Of a DNA stretch of 64,000 nucleotides, positions 8,501 to 17,907 are shown piece by piece. The DNA is from MGIIb-Q1 sp964342465 (GTDB lineage: Archaea; Thermoplasmatota; Poseidoniia; Poseidoniales; Thalassarchaeaceae), in the NCBI GenBank assembly GCA_964342465.1, contig CAYFFQ010000003.1, forward strand, positions 100,925 through 164,924, written 5' to 3'. The notes under the pieces were generated by a model. It saw only the letters and a list, made by a program, of their open reading frames with translations, searched no databases and was not told the origin of the DNA. The number at the start of each line of letters is the position of its first letter. Within the stretch, counting starts at the first letter, position 1. The translations under genes were made by a program, and so were the position numbers.

Positions 8501-9418
8501 TCACAAGGGGGTCGGCTTGTCCAACCTTTCGACCATTTCCACATAGCGGTTGGCATGGATGGTGCCTGGTACATTGATGACGAACTGCCAGTACCGCCAA
8601 GCGGCGACTGCGAGAGTGGCATAGCGATGCAGGTCGGGCAGTGCTGACCTCTCTTCGGATGTCAGAGGCCGCACACTCTCATATCCAGCCAGCAGAGCAT
8701 CCCACAATTCCGTGACCACCTCGCCATCCTTCCAACAGAATCCGACGAAGGTTGTGACAAGGTCGAGGGCGAGAGATTGAATGCAGACCTCTTCGAAATC
8801 AAGGATGGCGAGTACCTCTCCGTCATTGCCGATGACGTTGTCGGGATAGATGTCACCGTGGATGATGCCGCTTGGCAAATCCGACGGAATCACCGCCTTC
8901 AGGTAGGCCATCTCCTCAATCAACAATTCGATGAAAGGGGTGATGACACCTTCTTTCCTCGCCTCGGCTACCAATCTCATCCACAGCGGAAATCCGATGG
9001 CGAATTCAGTCGGAATCGTATCGTTTGGCGGAATGGCGTGCATCACGGCTTGAGTGCGGCCGAGGTCGAACATTGAAGCCGGCGTGGCAGGCAGCCAACC
9101 ACCGGGAATGTAGGGCATCAACATCCATGCACGACCGTCCCTCACCTCCATCATTCCTCCATCCCGTAATGGTAGGGGGGTGGGAGTCGCAAGCCCATGT
9201 TCAGCTAACCAACAGGTGTGCGAAATCACCTCAACCACTTCACTTGGAGTCCTTTCATCCCACACTTTGAGGACCAACTTTTCGCCACCCTCGATGGTCA
9301 CCAGATAATTTGAGTTGGCCCATCCGCCAGCGAGGTCGCAAAACTCGGTAATTTTTCCCAATCCAGCAGCCGCCACAAGTGATTGCGCGTCGTCAGGTGA
9401 AACGGTCGTGTAAGCCAT
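8501..9418 (-). CDS. Aminoglycoside-phosphotransferase-fold kinase, homoserine kinase II-like
   Basis: A 305-residue kinase-like protein. It has the catalytic-loop motif HGDIYPDNVIG (about residue 190) and the metal-binding ILDFEE about 20 residues later, typical of the APH/choline kinase family and of type II homoserine kinases. The N-terminal lobe has LVLKVW with the ATP-binding Lys. The upstream glycosyltransferase gene stops three bases before this start, so the two are co-transcribed. That suggests a small sugar or alcohol substrate as well as the homoserine option; the sequence alone cannot choose. Confidence 0.72.
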   Translation of the reverse strand: MAYTTVSPDDAQSLVAAAGLGKITEFCDLAGGWANSNYLVTIEGGEKLVLKVWDERTPSEVVEVISHTCWLAEHGLATPTPLPLRDGGMMEVRDGRAWMLMPYIPGGWLPATPASMFDLGRTQAVMHAIPPNDTIPTEFAIGFPLWMRLVAEARKEGVITPFIELLIEEMAYLKAVIPSDLPSGIIHGDIYPDNVIGNDGEVLAILDFEEVCIQSLALDLVTTFVGFCWKDGEVVTELWDALLAGYESVRPLTSEERSALPDLHRYATLAVAAWRYWQFVINVPGTIHANRYVEMVERLDKPTPL

Positions 9419-9421
9419 ACG

Positions 9422-10684
9422 TCATCCCTGCGCGACATCCTCGATGACCGAGCGGAACGACGCTACAGAGCGCCTGTGGTCGACGATTCCAGCGTGCTGT
9501 CGAGCGAGGTCACCGAGTCCATCGCGGTTTTCATAGACATACCTCAACGCTGAGACCCAATCGTCCAACCCAGAGTCCGGTGAGAGAACCACCCCTCCCT
9601 CACCCACTGCCTCTCGCTGGCTGCCTATGTCTATCGATACAGACGGTACCCCGAATAACCCCGCCTCGTTGATGACTCTGCCCCACGAACCCGTGGATTG
9701 GACAGTCAGGAGGTGTATATCGGTTCCACAGAACACATCCTCCACTGGAGTGTGGCCGTGCCAAGTCACATTCTCATGGACTGACAATGATTCAGCGTAT
9801 GCGCCGCCGCCATAGACATCCACCGCAGCTTCCGGCCACCATTGATGGAGTTGTGGCAGGAGGCGATGGTAGAATTCGTACCCCTTCTCCGGTGTGACGC
9901 CTACTATGGCGATTCGTGGCCGATGCAGGTCGTTGGCGGCGGCGCGGCGGGCCAAGCCGGCCGCACGCGCCTCTTCGACGGCCCCAAGGTCCCCGAACCT
10001 CTCTCCGAAATTGACCGGCAAGCGGACGTTTCTCGTCTGTGCGACGTTGAAAGTGCCAGCAACCTGTCGAGCCAACCCCTCGCCGGCACAACAGACCGCC
10101 GCCGCCCCCTCAAGACTCCGGCGATAGAGGTCAGGTTGGATGAACTGCAACTCGTCTCTGACGAAGACGATGTAGGGTATTCCGAGAGCCTGAAAGACCT
10201 CGGCCGCCCCTGCTGACCAGTGAAGTTGAGTCACTCCCACCATCTTCAGTCCACTTTTTCTCGTCTTTTCAACAAGAGGCGCCGCTCCCTTCGTCAATTC
10301 GGTGGCGAACCTCTGGTTCACCTTCTTCAGATGACGCCTCTGAAATCCTTCGTGTGGCTGCCCGTCTTTTCCACGCAATCTCCAGGCAAGCCCGGACCAG
10401 CGGTCTTCTATCGGAAGCGGAAAGGTAGTGCGAGCGATTTCACTCTCACCCGTCAAACCGCTCGCCCGCCCGCGAGCACCGCTCTGGAAAAGAGAGACGG
10501 ACCACGATGGTCTGAGCAGACCGGGGTCGATTATCGGGTCTTCGTGACAGGGGTGGTAGATTATTCCCGCATCCTCAAGTGGGCCCGTCTCAGTCACACC
10601 CTTCAGAAGTGTGGCGAGACTCATTTCTGCCCCTCCTGCGGGCGGGTCAAGGTCTCTCAGAGCGGCGATGAGAAGTCCCGGCAC
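9422..10684 (-). CDS. GT4-type glycosyltransferase
   Basis: A 420-residue GT-B glycosyltransferase. The N-terminal PPAGGAEMSLATLL is the usual acceptor-side entry motif. The C-terminal half has IAIVGVTPEKGYEF, a WHGHTPVEDVF segment and the nucleotide-sugar site SWGRVINEAGLFGVPSV with the conserved Glu. It starts at GTG. It would add a sugar to a surface glycan or lipid carrier. It is divergent from the Gfo/Idh gene and precedes the kinase in the same transcript. Confidence 0.82.
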   Translation of the reverse strand: MPGLLIAALRDLDPPAGGAEMSLATLLKGVTETGPLEDAGIIYHPCHEDPIIDPGLLRPSWSVSLFQSGARGRASGLTGESEIARTTFPLPIEDRWSGLAWRLRGKDGQPHEGFQRRHLKKVNQRFATELTKGAAPLVEKTRKSGLKMVGVTQLHWSAGAAEVFQALGIPYIVFVRDELQFIQPDLYRRSLEGAAAVCCAGEGLARQVAGTFNVAQTRNVRLPVNFGERFGDLGAVEEARAAGLARRAAANDLHRPRIAIVGVTPEKGYEFYHRLLPQLHQWWPEAAVDVYGGGAYAESLSVHENVTWHGHTPVEDVFCGTDIHLLTVQSTGSWGRVINEAGLFGVPSVSIDIGSQREAVGEGGVVLSPDSGLDDWVSALRYVYENRDGLGDLARQHAGIVDHRRSVASFRSVIEDVAQG

Positions 10685-10785
10685 ACCATCCGCTCACAGC
10701 CGCCATATATCAGAGAGGCACCTCTCGCGGAAGGAGTGACATCTGTTCCGGCATCGTGAAAGAGAGGTGCGGTGTCGCCCGCCAC

Positions 10786-11799
10786 ATGGGAATCCGCATG
10801 GCGGTGGTTGGAACGGGATATTGGGGTAGAAACCATGTCCGAACCCTTTCTGCACTACTGGGCGAGGGCGTCATCTCTTCTCTGGTCGTCTGTGATGTGG
10901 ATGAAGAGAGGGCAGAGAGTTTAGCCACGGAGTTCGGCTGCGAATGGACTACTGATGCAACGCTCCTCAGCAGTATGGGGGTGGACGCGGCCACAATCGC
11001 CACACCGACCCCCCAACATGCACCCTTAGCCATCTCCTTGATGCGAAGCGGAATTGATGTGCTCGTCGAAAAGCCGCTGGCGATGACCCCTGCAGAGGCT
11101 CAGGAGGTACTCGAGTGTGCATCTGAGACCAACAGGGTGCTGATGGTCGGTCACCTTTTCAGATACCACGCAGCGGTGCGCAAGGCTGCTGAAATGATAG
11201 CCGAAGGCGCACTCGGGCCAGTTCTGCACATCGAGACAGACCGACTTTCGGTGAGGGAACCGCGCCCGGACATCGGAGTCATCGCTGCTCTGGCCATCCA
11301 CGACATGGACATCATGAAAGACCTGATGGGGGATACACCACCCTCCTCCATCCGCTGTACTGCATTACCTTCGGATGTTGAGGGTATTGAGGACCACGCG
11401 GTTATCACGATGAACTTCCCACCAAGTGCCGGTGGTAACGATATGGGAGTCACTGCTCTGGTCACGGTTTCGTGGAGGAGCAGAATAGAGGGAAAGGTGC
11501 GCGCTCTGAGAATAATAGGGCGCGACGCCTCACTGGCGATAGACTACCTCGACCACTCCGGTCTTTGGGTGCACCACCACCCCGACAATGCTCACGGCCA
11601 AGAGTGGGGTGGGTTTGATGCGGCGCCGCGAGAGAGAATCGAGTTGCCGCTCGGGGAGCCGAGTCTGACCGCTGAGATGCGCGCTTTCATCACCCATGTG
11701 GAGAGTGGAGATGGTACCGAGCCGATGGCGAGTGGCGATGTCGGATTGGTCGGAGTGAAGATGGTCGATGCTGCACTTTCCTCAGCAAACCGCAACTGA
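10786..11799 (+). CDS. Gfo/Idh/MocA family sugar dehydrogenase
   Basis: A 337-residue NAD(P)-dependent oxidoreductase. The N-terminus MAVVGTGYWGRNHVR is a Rossmann fold, followed by the family motif VLVEKPLAMTPAEA (catalytic-site Lys) and a HDMDIMKDL segment with the active-site His. This resembles WbpB-type UDP-GlcNAcA 3-dehydrogenases, which provide the keto group for the aminotransferase. The ATG giving MGIRMAVVG was chosen over an upstream GTG. With the genes at 5843 and 7646 it forms a possible WbpB-WbpE-WbpD set. Confidence 0.83.
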   Translation: MGIRMAVVGTGYWGRNHVRTLSALLGEGVISSLVVCDVDEERAESLATEFGCEWTTDATLLSSMGVDAATIATPTPQHAPLAISLMRSGIDVLVEKPLAMTPAEAQEVLECASETNRVLMVGHLFRYHAAVRKAAEMIAEGALGPVLHIETDRLSVREPRPDIGVIAALAIHDMDIMKDLMGDTPPSSIRCTALPSDVEGIEDHAVITMNFPPSAGGNDMGVTALVTVSWRSRIEGKVRALRIIGRDASLAIDYLDHSGLWVHHHPDNAHGQEWGGFDAAPRERIELPLGEPSLTAEMRAFITHVESGDGTEPMASGDVGLVGVKMVDAALSSANRN

Positions 11800-11864
11800 T
11801 ATTGCACTGCTCGCCCGATAGTCACGATTATGTTGGGTGTTGGGATTCATCCGCAATACGGAGA

Positions 11865-12045
11865 ATCTGCCCCAACCTGAGATTCAATCAGAACAGGGCG
11901 AATCAACCTCAACCTGAGATTCGAATAGAACAGGGTATTCCACCCCAACCAGCGATTCAATCAGAACACGGAGTTTCAACTTCAATCCTCGATTCAATCA
12001 GAACACGGAGTTTCAATCCAACCCGAAATGAAAATAGAACACCTT
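11865..12045. repeat. About five tandem 37-bp units
   Basis: GATTCAATCAGAACA-type units begin at 11881, 11918, 11954 and 11991, with a decayed fifth near 12028 and a partial one before 11881. Spacing is 36-37 bases. The array fills most of the 320-base gap between the dehydrogenase and the next start at 12120. Units follow each other directly with no spacers, and the consensus drifts along the array. Confidence 0.75.
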
Positions 12046-12119
12046 TGGTAACTATTCCGGAAGTCGGACTCAATGGAGTTGGCGAGGATTCAAGAGTCTC
12101 CGACCATTGGCCCATCAAC

Positions 12120-12455
12120 ATGAATCCGGCGGCATCTCTGCTTGGCCCCCTCTACGACCTCAATGTGGCAGCCTTCGGTGCGAGTATAGGAGGGGTAGCA
12201 TCATACCTCACATTGGGGGGTATAGTTGCCCTTGTCTGGTGGGCCGTCAGCAACCATCAATCCATCATCAGTGGATTGGACCTCAGAGCAGCAACAATCT
12301 GGAATTGGTTGAAGGTGTTGTTCGTCGGCGCACTACTCTACTTCGTCAGCATCGGCACTTTTGGTTTTCCCTTTCTCGGAGCCGTGACCGTGGCGGTATG
12401 CAGCGCTTGGCTCTACCAGTGGACGATGACGAACTTCGAGGGCGAGACGGTCTGA
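12120..12455 (+). CDS. Small membrane protein, function unknown
   Basis: A 111-residue protein with three predicted membrane helices: SYLTLGGIVALVWWAVS, LKVLFVGALLYFVS and FPFLGAVTVAVCSAWLYQW. The start was placed after the repeat array, because the longer frame through the repeats is low-complexity and unlikely to be coding. The stop lies ten bases before the PilT/KH ATPase start, so the two are probably co-transcribed. No known family was recognised. Confidence 0.62.
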   Translation: MNPAASLLGPLYDLNVAAFGASIGGVASYLTLGGIVALVWWAVSNHQSIISGLDLRAATIWNWLKVLFVGALLYFVSIGTFGFPFLGAVTVAVCSAWLYQWTMTNFEGETV

Positions 12456-12465
12456 GAGGTGGCAC

Positions 12466-13854
12466 ATGGCGAAGTTTCACGACCACCCTTCCATCCCTGG
12501 CAGATTGGAGGAGTTTCTCTCTGACGACACCGTGAGCACGGTCTTTGTCAAGGCGGACTGCCCGCCGCGGGTCAAACGGGGCCACATCAGCAGTCTTGAG
12601 GTGGTGGAACTCGGTGAGGCTGAGATGTCAGCCGCCGAGATAGAGAATTACGCACATGATTTGGAATTGGTGGTGGAACAGCACGCATCATCACGCAGCG
12701 ACTGTTTCGTTGAAATCGACAGGGAGGGGTGCAAGGTTTTGCAGGTCGGAGACCTTCGCATCACCATTTCATGGCCACCTTTCGCCGACGGCTGGGAGTT
12801 GATTGTGGTTCGGCCGGTGGCGCAGCCGACATTGGAAGAATACCAACTCGATGAACGGCTGCTGGAATTGATAGCCGACCTACAGAATCAGGGAACTTTG
12901 GTCAGCGGAATGCCGGGGAGTGGCAAGTCAACCCTTGCCAGTGCCATTGCGAGATGGCTTGACGGCAAGGGGGCGGTGGTCAAGACAATGGAGTCTCCAA
13001 GGGACCTGCAACTCCCCGAAAGAGTGACTCAGTATGCTCCACTCGCTGAGCGGGCCGGCCACCGTGGCTCCATGGAATTGACAGCAGACATTCTCTTTCT
13101 CGCCCGCCCCGACTTCATAGTCTATGATGAGGTGCGGAAGACCAGCGATTTCGAGGTTTTCGGCGATTGCCGCCTCGCCGGTCTCGGCCTGCTCGGTGTG
13201 ACCCACTCAGCCTCTGCGCTGGAAGCGATTCAGAGGATGATAGGCCGAGTCGAACTGGGGATTTTGGCGCAGATTCTGACCACCGTCATCCATGTGGAGA
13301 AGGGCTCGATTGCAGAAGTTCTGCAACTGGCGATGTGCGTCAAAGCACCCTCAGGAATGCAGTCCGACCTCGCTCGCCCAGTGATTCAGGTGAAGAGATT
13401 CCCCGATGGCAGGGTGCTGCATGAGATATTCTCTTTCGGTGAACAGATTTGCATTGTTGATGCCGACTCATCAGCGGGCGGCGACGGAATGTCAACCACC
13501 GAACTTCTCGCCGCCGCCCAACTGAAGAACCGCCTCTCTTCCGACTATGGTGTCAGAATCCACCATATCAGAATCGGCGGCGGGGTCGCAGAAGTCTACA
13601 CCGATGATTCAGCAGTCGGTGCGCTCGTCGGCCAAGGCGGCTCCACAGTCAAGTCATTGGAGCAGATATACGATATGAAATTCCAGATTCACTCAAGAAA
13701 TGACCTACCGAGAGGATTTGTGGCTCCTGAAGACGAATTCGCAGATTCGTGGGGTGTATCTACTTCACGCTCAATGGGTGGACGCGCTTGGGAGGAGACC
13801 TACTCAAGGAAATCCAAAGGTGGGCAGGGAAAGAAGGGCAAGCGACGCAGATGA
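12466..13854 (+). CDS. PilT-like ATPase with KH domain (COG1855 type), no PIN domain
   Basis: A 462-residue protein matching the archaeal COG1855 layout from its middle onward: PRVKRGHISSLEVVEL linker, a DGWELIVVRPV stretch, Walker A GMPGSGKST (about 148-156), the family motif VKTMESPRDLQ, a Walker B-like FIVYDEV and RMIGRVELG. A C-terminal KH domain has the GQGG loop near residue 395. The usual N-terminal PIN nuclease domain is absent: residues 1-35 align with the segment that follows PIN in the family. The end is basic (KGGQGKKGKRRR). It is probably an RNA-linked ATPase; the role is not established. Confidence 0.85.
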   Translation: MAKFHDHPSIPGRLEEFLSDDTVSTVFVKADCPPRVKRGHISSLEVVELGEAEMSAAEIENYAHDLELVVEQHASSRSDCFVEIDREGCKVLQVGDLRITISWPPFADGWELIVVRPVAQPTLEEYQLDERLLELIADLQNQGTLVSGMPGSGKSTLASAIARWLDGKGAVVKTMESPRDLQLPERVTQYAPLAERAGHRGSMELTADILFLARPDFIVYDEVRKTSDFEVFGDCRLAGLGLLGVTHSASALEAIQRMIGRVELGILAQILTTVIHVEKGSIAEVLQLAMCVKAPSGMQSDLARPVIQVKRFPDGRVLHEIFSFGEQICIVDADSSAGGDGMSTTELLAAAQLKNRLSSDYGVRIHHIRIGGGVAEVYTDDSAVGALVGQGGSTVKSLEQIYDMKFQIHSRNDLPRGFVAPEDEFADSWGVSTSRSMGGRAWEETYSRKSKGGQGKKGKRRR

Positions 13855-13927
13855 AACCCTATACACGGTTATCTCCACATTTTCCCGCCCCGGCGCGCAT
13901 ATATCCGATGGCCGCTGTAGAGGATTC

Positions 13928-14383
13928 ATGGCCAACCCCCTGTTTCTTCTTGCGGTGGTGACAATCGCCACGATAGTGCAAAATTTCCTCGGCGATTTCG
14001 TGTGGCAGGCGTTTCATCCCGATGCCGATGATAAGACGATGACCCAACATCTCTTTTGGCACACCTTCTCCTACATCTTTCCCCTCCTCCCCCTCTGTCT
14101 GATATTGATAGGACAAGGACTAGGTGTGGAGAAGACAATGTATCTGTTTGCAGTCCTCATGGTGTTGATGATGACCCTGTTAGCGACTGGCCTGTCGGCT
14201 TCCAGTGCCTCATTCATGCGCCATGCCAAGGAATCGAAGAGGGTTGATGGCGAATGGCAGACCCCTCTGATTCAAACGGTCTCCGCCACCGCGGTGAGAA
14301 GGGCCAAGATGCATAACATCAGCGGTTTTCTCATCGCCTTGATGTGGTGGTACACCATCTTTACCATGGTCATGGTTGGTTGA
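13928..14383 (+). CDS. Four-helix membrane protein, function unknown
   Basis: A 151-residue hydrophobic protein with about four membrane segments: FLLAVVTIATIVQNFLG, the IFPLLPLCLILIG region, LFAVLMVLMMTLLATGL and the final IALMWWYTIFTMVMV. No family signature was recognised. The start is the first ATG after the upstream stop at 13854, 73 bases away. Longer frames beginning inside the ATPase gene are overlaps. The chaperonin gene follows 58 bases later on the same strand. Confidence 0.6.
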   Translation: MANPLFLLAVVTIATIVQNFLGDFVWQAFHPDADDKTMTQHLFWHTFSYIFPLLPLCLILIGQGLGVEKTMYLFAVLMVLMMTLLATGLSASSASFMRHAKESKRVDGEWQTPLIQTVSATAVRRAKMHNISGFLIALMWWYTIFTMVMVG

Positions 14384-14441
14384 GAAGGTCTGCTCAAAGG
14401 TTCATCAAGGGGGTGCGGGTCGCGCTGCTCGGGTGAGATGA

Positions 14442-16016
14442 ATGACGGAAGTCAGAAGAGATGCAGTTCCGATTCTCAGAGAGTCGACATCAGTCACCAC
14501 AGGCATCGAAGTCACCGAGAAACTGATTCACGCCTCTCGCAGTCTCGCTTCGATTCTTCGCGGAACCCTCGGACCCAAGGGGCTTGACAAGGGGTTGTAC
14601 AAAGGGGACGGCCAGATGACCATCACTGGCGACGGGGCGAGAGTCCTCTCCGACCTGCTCATCAAGAACCCAGGGGCAAAACTTCTCGTCTCCCTAGGTA
14701 AATCACAGGAGTCGTCTATCGGAGATGGGGTGACCTCCACAGTCCTCTTCTGCGGGGCGTTGTTGGATGAGGCTGGACGGCTGTTGCGGAGGGGTGTGCA
14801 CCCACTGACCATCACTGATGGATATCAGGTGGCAGCGGAGATAGCCCTCAACCACCTTGAACACTCAGCGCTGATTCTGACGGACATGGGGGGTGGAGAA
14901 CTGGTCAAGGTCGCCGCCACAGCCCTGTCCGGGCGGAGCGTGGGTGGCGACCCTCACATCGCTCGGATGCTGGTGGATGCAGCGAAGCAGACGACATCCC
15001 TTGTTGATGAACAAGTCCGAAGCGATGCCGAAGATGTGTTGTTTGACAAACTCGGAGAGGGAGGAATCGGTGACACCACACTGGTCCGAGGTGTGCATTG
15101 GCGACATAGAATTCCGATAGAGAGAATGGCTGGTGTGCGGGAAGATGTGTCCGTCGCCATTCTGAACGCCCCCCTCACCATTCGGGAAGGTAAGTGGAGC
15201 AGTGAGATTGAACTTCAATCTGCAGAGGCACTCACCGGATTCATGGATGCACAGAAGCAGCAATACGCAGCCATCGCTGAACAGGTGATGGCGAGTGGCG
15301 CAGACATCATCTGCACATCCGGTGAGGTTGAGAAGTCGGTGCTCCATCTACTGGCCGCTGCCGACAAGGTGGTCTTGAGTGATATCGACCATTCCCAGTT
15401 GAAGAATCTCGCTCGCGCATCCGGTGGCCGAATCGTTGACCATATCTCAGACCTGAGCAGAGCAGACCTTGGAGAAGTTGGCCGCTTTGAAGCGGAGCGA
15501 CGCAAGGCCACGGATGAAGTTCAGGACCGAATCATATTCGATGGTTGCAGCGGTCCACTGGTGACCATTCTTGTCGGTGGTACGGTTACCACCGAGGAGA
15601 GCATACGCGCCATGTATGATGCTCTGAGAGCGGTCACGCTGACCATCAGCGATGGCAGAATATTGCACGGCGGCGGTGCCTCGCACATGGCCGCCGCCTC
15701 AGCCGTTTACACCGCCGCCGAATCCGTGGCCGACAGAACTCGCCTCGCCATGGAAGCCTACGCCAGAGCTCTGGAATTGTACCCGTGGATGCTCGCCGCC
15801 AACACCGGCGTGAATCCTCTTGACGCCCTATTGGACCTGAAGGCGGCGAGATCAGGCAGCGATGACCCCATAGGAATCAAGGCGGATGGCTCCATAGGCA
15901 CAATGGAGGAAGTCCTCGAGCCGGCTGAAAGCCTTCTGAACGGCATCTCCACCGCCACCGAGACGGCGATGACCCTCATCAGGTGTGACCAAGTAATCAG
16001 CGCCCGCGGCGACTGA
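14442..16016 (+). CDS. Divergent group II chaperonin (thermosome-like)
   Basis: A 524-residue CCT/thermosome homologue with LGPKGLDKGL (family LGPKGMDKML), TGDGARVL (family TNDGATIL, Asp 64), GDGVTST (family GDGTTT, Asp 95), YDALRAV with the hydrolytic Asp, and GGGAS in place of GGGAPE. The catalytic Asp residues are kept, so ATPase activity is likely, but several near-invariant positions differ from standard thermosome subunits. No long Gly-Met tail is present. It may be a specialised paralogue; whether a standard subunit is encoded elsewhere cannot be seen here. Confidence 0.85.
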   Translation: MTEVRRDAVPILRESTSVTTGIEVTEKLIHASRSLASILRGTLGPKGLDKGLYKGDGQMTITGDGARVLSDLLIKNPGAKLLVSLGKSQESSIGDGVTSTVLFCGALLDEAGRLLRRGVHPLTITDGYQVAAEIALNHLEHSALILTDMGGGELVKVAATALSGRSVGGDPHIARMLVDAAKQTTSLVDEQVRSDAEDVLFDKLGEGGIGDTTLVRGVHWRHRIPIERMAGVREDVSVAILNAPLTIREGKWSSEIELQSAEALTGFMDAQKQQYAAIAEQVMASGADIICTSGEVEKSVLHLLAAADKVVLSDIDHSQLKNLARASGGRIVDHISDLSRADLGEVGRFEAERRKATDEVQDRIIFDGCSGPLVTILVGGTVTTEESIRAMYDALRAVTLTISDGRILHGGGASHMAAASAVYTAAESVADRTRLAMEAYARALELYPWMLAANTGVNPLDALLDLKAARSGSDDPIGIKADGSIGTMEEVLEPAESLLNGISTATETAMTLIRCDQVISARGD

Positions 16017-16148
16017 CAGTGGAAGCGACAGTGGTTGCAAAGGTCCTGATACTACACCCCGACCAAGAGGAACACTCATCGGTGGGTGATGGGGTTTAGC
16101 CAAATGGTCAAGAGGGGAGAGCCAATCGTGGGATAACGGGTCTCACAC

Positions 16149-17810
16149 ATGGGGGTCGACGAACAGCCCGGCACAACCACGGAAGTGGCCGAGAGAAGTG
16201 GAGAGAACGCGCCCCGCGCCCTGCTCTCAGTCTATGATAAAAGTGGCATCACCGCACTGGCGGTGGCATTGGAAGCGATGGGTTGGCAGATAGTCAGCAC
16301 CGGCGGAACAGCCCGCCTATTGCGGGAGTCTGGAGTCGAGGTGGCGGATGTCAGTTCAGTGACCGAACACCCAGAAGTGTTTGACGGTAGGGTGAAGACC
16401 CTGCACCCGGCGATTCATGCACCCATCCTCGCCCGAGGAACCAACCCCGATGATTTGGACACACTGGCAAGACTGGGCTACCCGCGCATAGACATGGTGG
16501 TGGTCAACCTCTATCCATTCGAGGAAGTGGCCGCCCGCCAGCCTCCGGTGGAGATGGATGAACTCATCGAGATGGTGGACATCGGTGGGCCGACACTCAT
16601 CAGGGCGGCGGCGAAGAATCACGCCGATATTCTGGTCATGGCAGATGCGAGCCAATATGACGATGTTCTCACCATATTGCAAGAGAGTGACGGCGACCCC
16701 GCCTCCGTCCCACTGGAGATGCGGCAAAGGCTTGCTCTCACTGCATTTCAGAGGACCGCCGCTTATGATGTGGCACTCTCAAACACCCTCGCCAAGAGGT
16801 TTGATGGGGTTGAATCGACCGGCACACTCCCCCCGAAATTACTTATCTCGGGTGGACCACTAAACAGACTCAGATACGGCGAAAATCCGCACCAAATAGC
16901 AGGTTTTTCAGATTCGACATTGACTGGTGAAGAACCAACAGGCCTCGCTGCCGCCGACCAACACGGTGGCAAGGAACTATCCTTCAACAATTATCTTGAT
17001 CTGGATGCAGCGTTGCGTTTCGCTCGCTCCCTGACGGGGGATGAATGGAATGATTGGCCACACTGTTGCGTGATAATAAAACACACGAACGCTTGCGGGG
17101 TTGCTGTTTCGACCGACCAGACTTCAGCGTGGAGAGATGCGTTGGCGAGTGACCCAGAATCTGCCTTCGGTTGCGTCATCGCCTTCAATCAGAAAGTCAC
17201 CATAGATGTCGCTGAAGCGATAGGAGGTCACTTCGTTGAATGTATAATCGCTCCAGGATATGAATCGGCCGCCCTCGCACTTCTGAGCGAGAAAAAGAAC
17301 CGCAGAATGCTGACTCTTGAGGAGTTCAAACCTCTTGACCCAGTATTGAGATGGCGTCAGATAGACGGCGGTTGGCTAGCCCAAGAGGAAGGCGCGCCCC
17401 AAGTCGATTGGAGCGCAGTCAAATCGGTGACCAAGAGAGTGGCGAAGGAGTCCGAAGTAGGGCTTGCTCGCTTCGGAGTGGCGGTCTGTGCGCAGGTCAA
17501 GAGCAATTGTGTCGTCTTCGTGCAACCGACAGCGACAGGATTCGCGACGGTGGGAATCGGCCCAGGCCAGACCAGCAGGGTGGAAGCTGTCAGAATCGCC
17601 GCCCGCCGAGCAGGCGATAGAGCGCAGGGGGCGATGATGGTGTCCGATGCCTTCTTCCCATTCAGAGATGGAATCGACACCTCTCACGAAATCGGAATCA
17701 CAAGTGTGGTTCAACCCGGTGGGTCTATTCGTGACCAAGAGGTGATTGATGCGGCCGACGAACATGGAATGACCATGCTGTTCACCGGCATCAGGCTCTT
17801 TCGCCACTGA
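16149..17810 (+). CDS. purH: Bifunctional AICAR transformylase / IMP cyclohydrolase
   Basis: A 553-residue PurH carrying out the last two steps of IMP synthesis. The cyclohydrolase domain is N-terminal (LLSVYDKSGI, STGGTARLL, HPEVFDGRVKTLHP). The transformylase domain has LRYGENPHQ, FNNYLDLDAAL, KHTNACGVA (family KHTNPCGVA), DAFFPFRDGID and GGSIRDQEVI, ending in TGIRLFRH. Many archaea use PurP and PurO instead, so this full-length bacterial-type enzyme points to a folate-dependent route, as does purN 1.1 kb downstream. The start ATG follows 130 bases without recognised features. Confidence 0.95.
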   Translation: MGVDEQPGTTTEVAERSGENAPRALLSVYDKSGITALAVALEAMGWQIVSTGGTARLLRESGVEVADVSSVTEHPEVFDGRVKTLHPAIHAPILARGTNPDDLDTLARLGYPRIDMVVVNLYPFEEVAARQPPVEMDELIEMVDIGGPTLIRAAAKNHADILVMADASQYDDVLTILQESDGDPASVPLEMRQRLALTAFQRTAAYDVALSNTLAKRFDGVESTGTLPPKLLISGGPLNRLRYGENPHQIAGFSDSTLTGEEPTGLAAADQHGGKELSFNNYLDLDAALRFARSLTGDEWNDWPHCCVIIKHTNACGVAVSTDQTSAWRDALASDPESAFGCVIAFNQKVTIDVAEAIGGHFVECIIAPGYESAALALLSEKKNRRMLTLEEFKPLDPVLRWRQIDGGWLAQEEGAPQVDWSAVKSVTKRVAKESEVGLARFGVAVCAQVKSNCVVFVQPTATGFATVGIGPGQTSRVEAVRIAARRAGDRAQGAMMVSDAFFPFRDGIDTSHEIGITSVVQPGGSIRDQEVIDAADEHGMTMLFTGIRLFRH

Positions 17811-17907
17811 CCCGCCCACTTGCCTTGAAAGAGGAATTGCGAAATTGTTTCCTTTCGCCATTGGCACACTTACGAAACCTCAAAAGTGATGAGACAGAGG
17901 ATTTACC

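Noticed and set aside
11865..12045. 37-bp repeats as a CRISPR array
   Set aside because: Units abut with no spacers, drift in sequence, and there are no cas genes.
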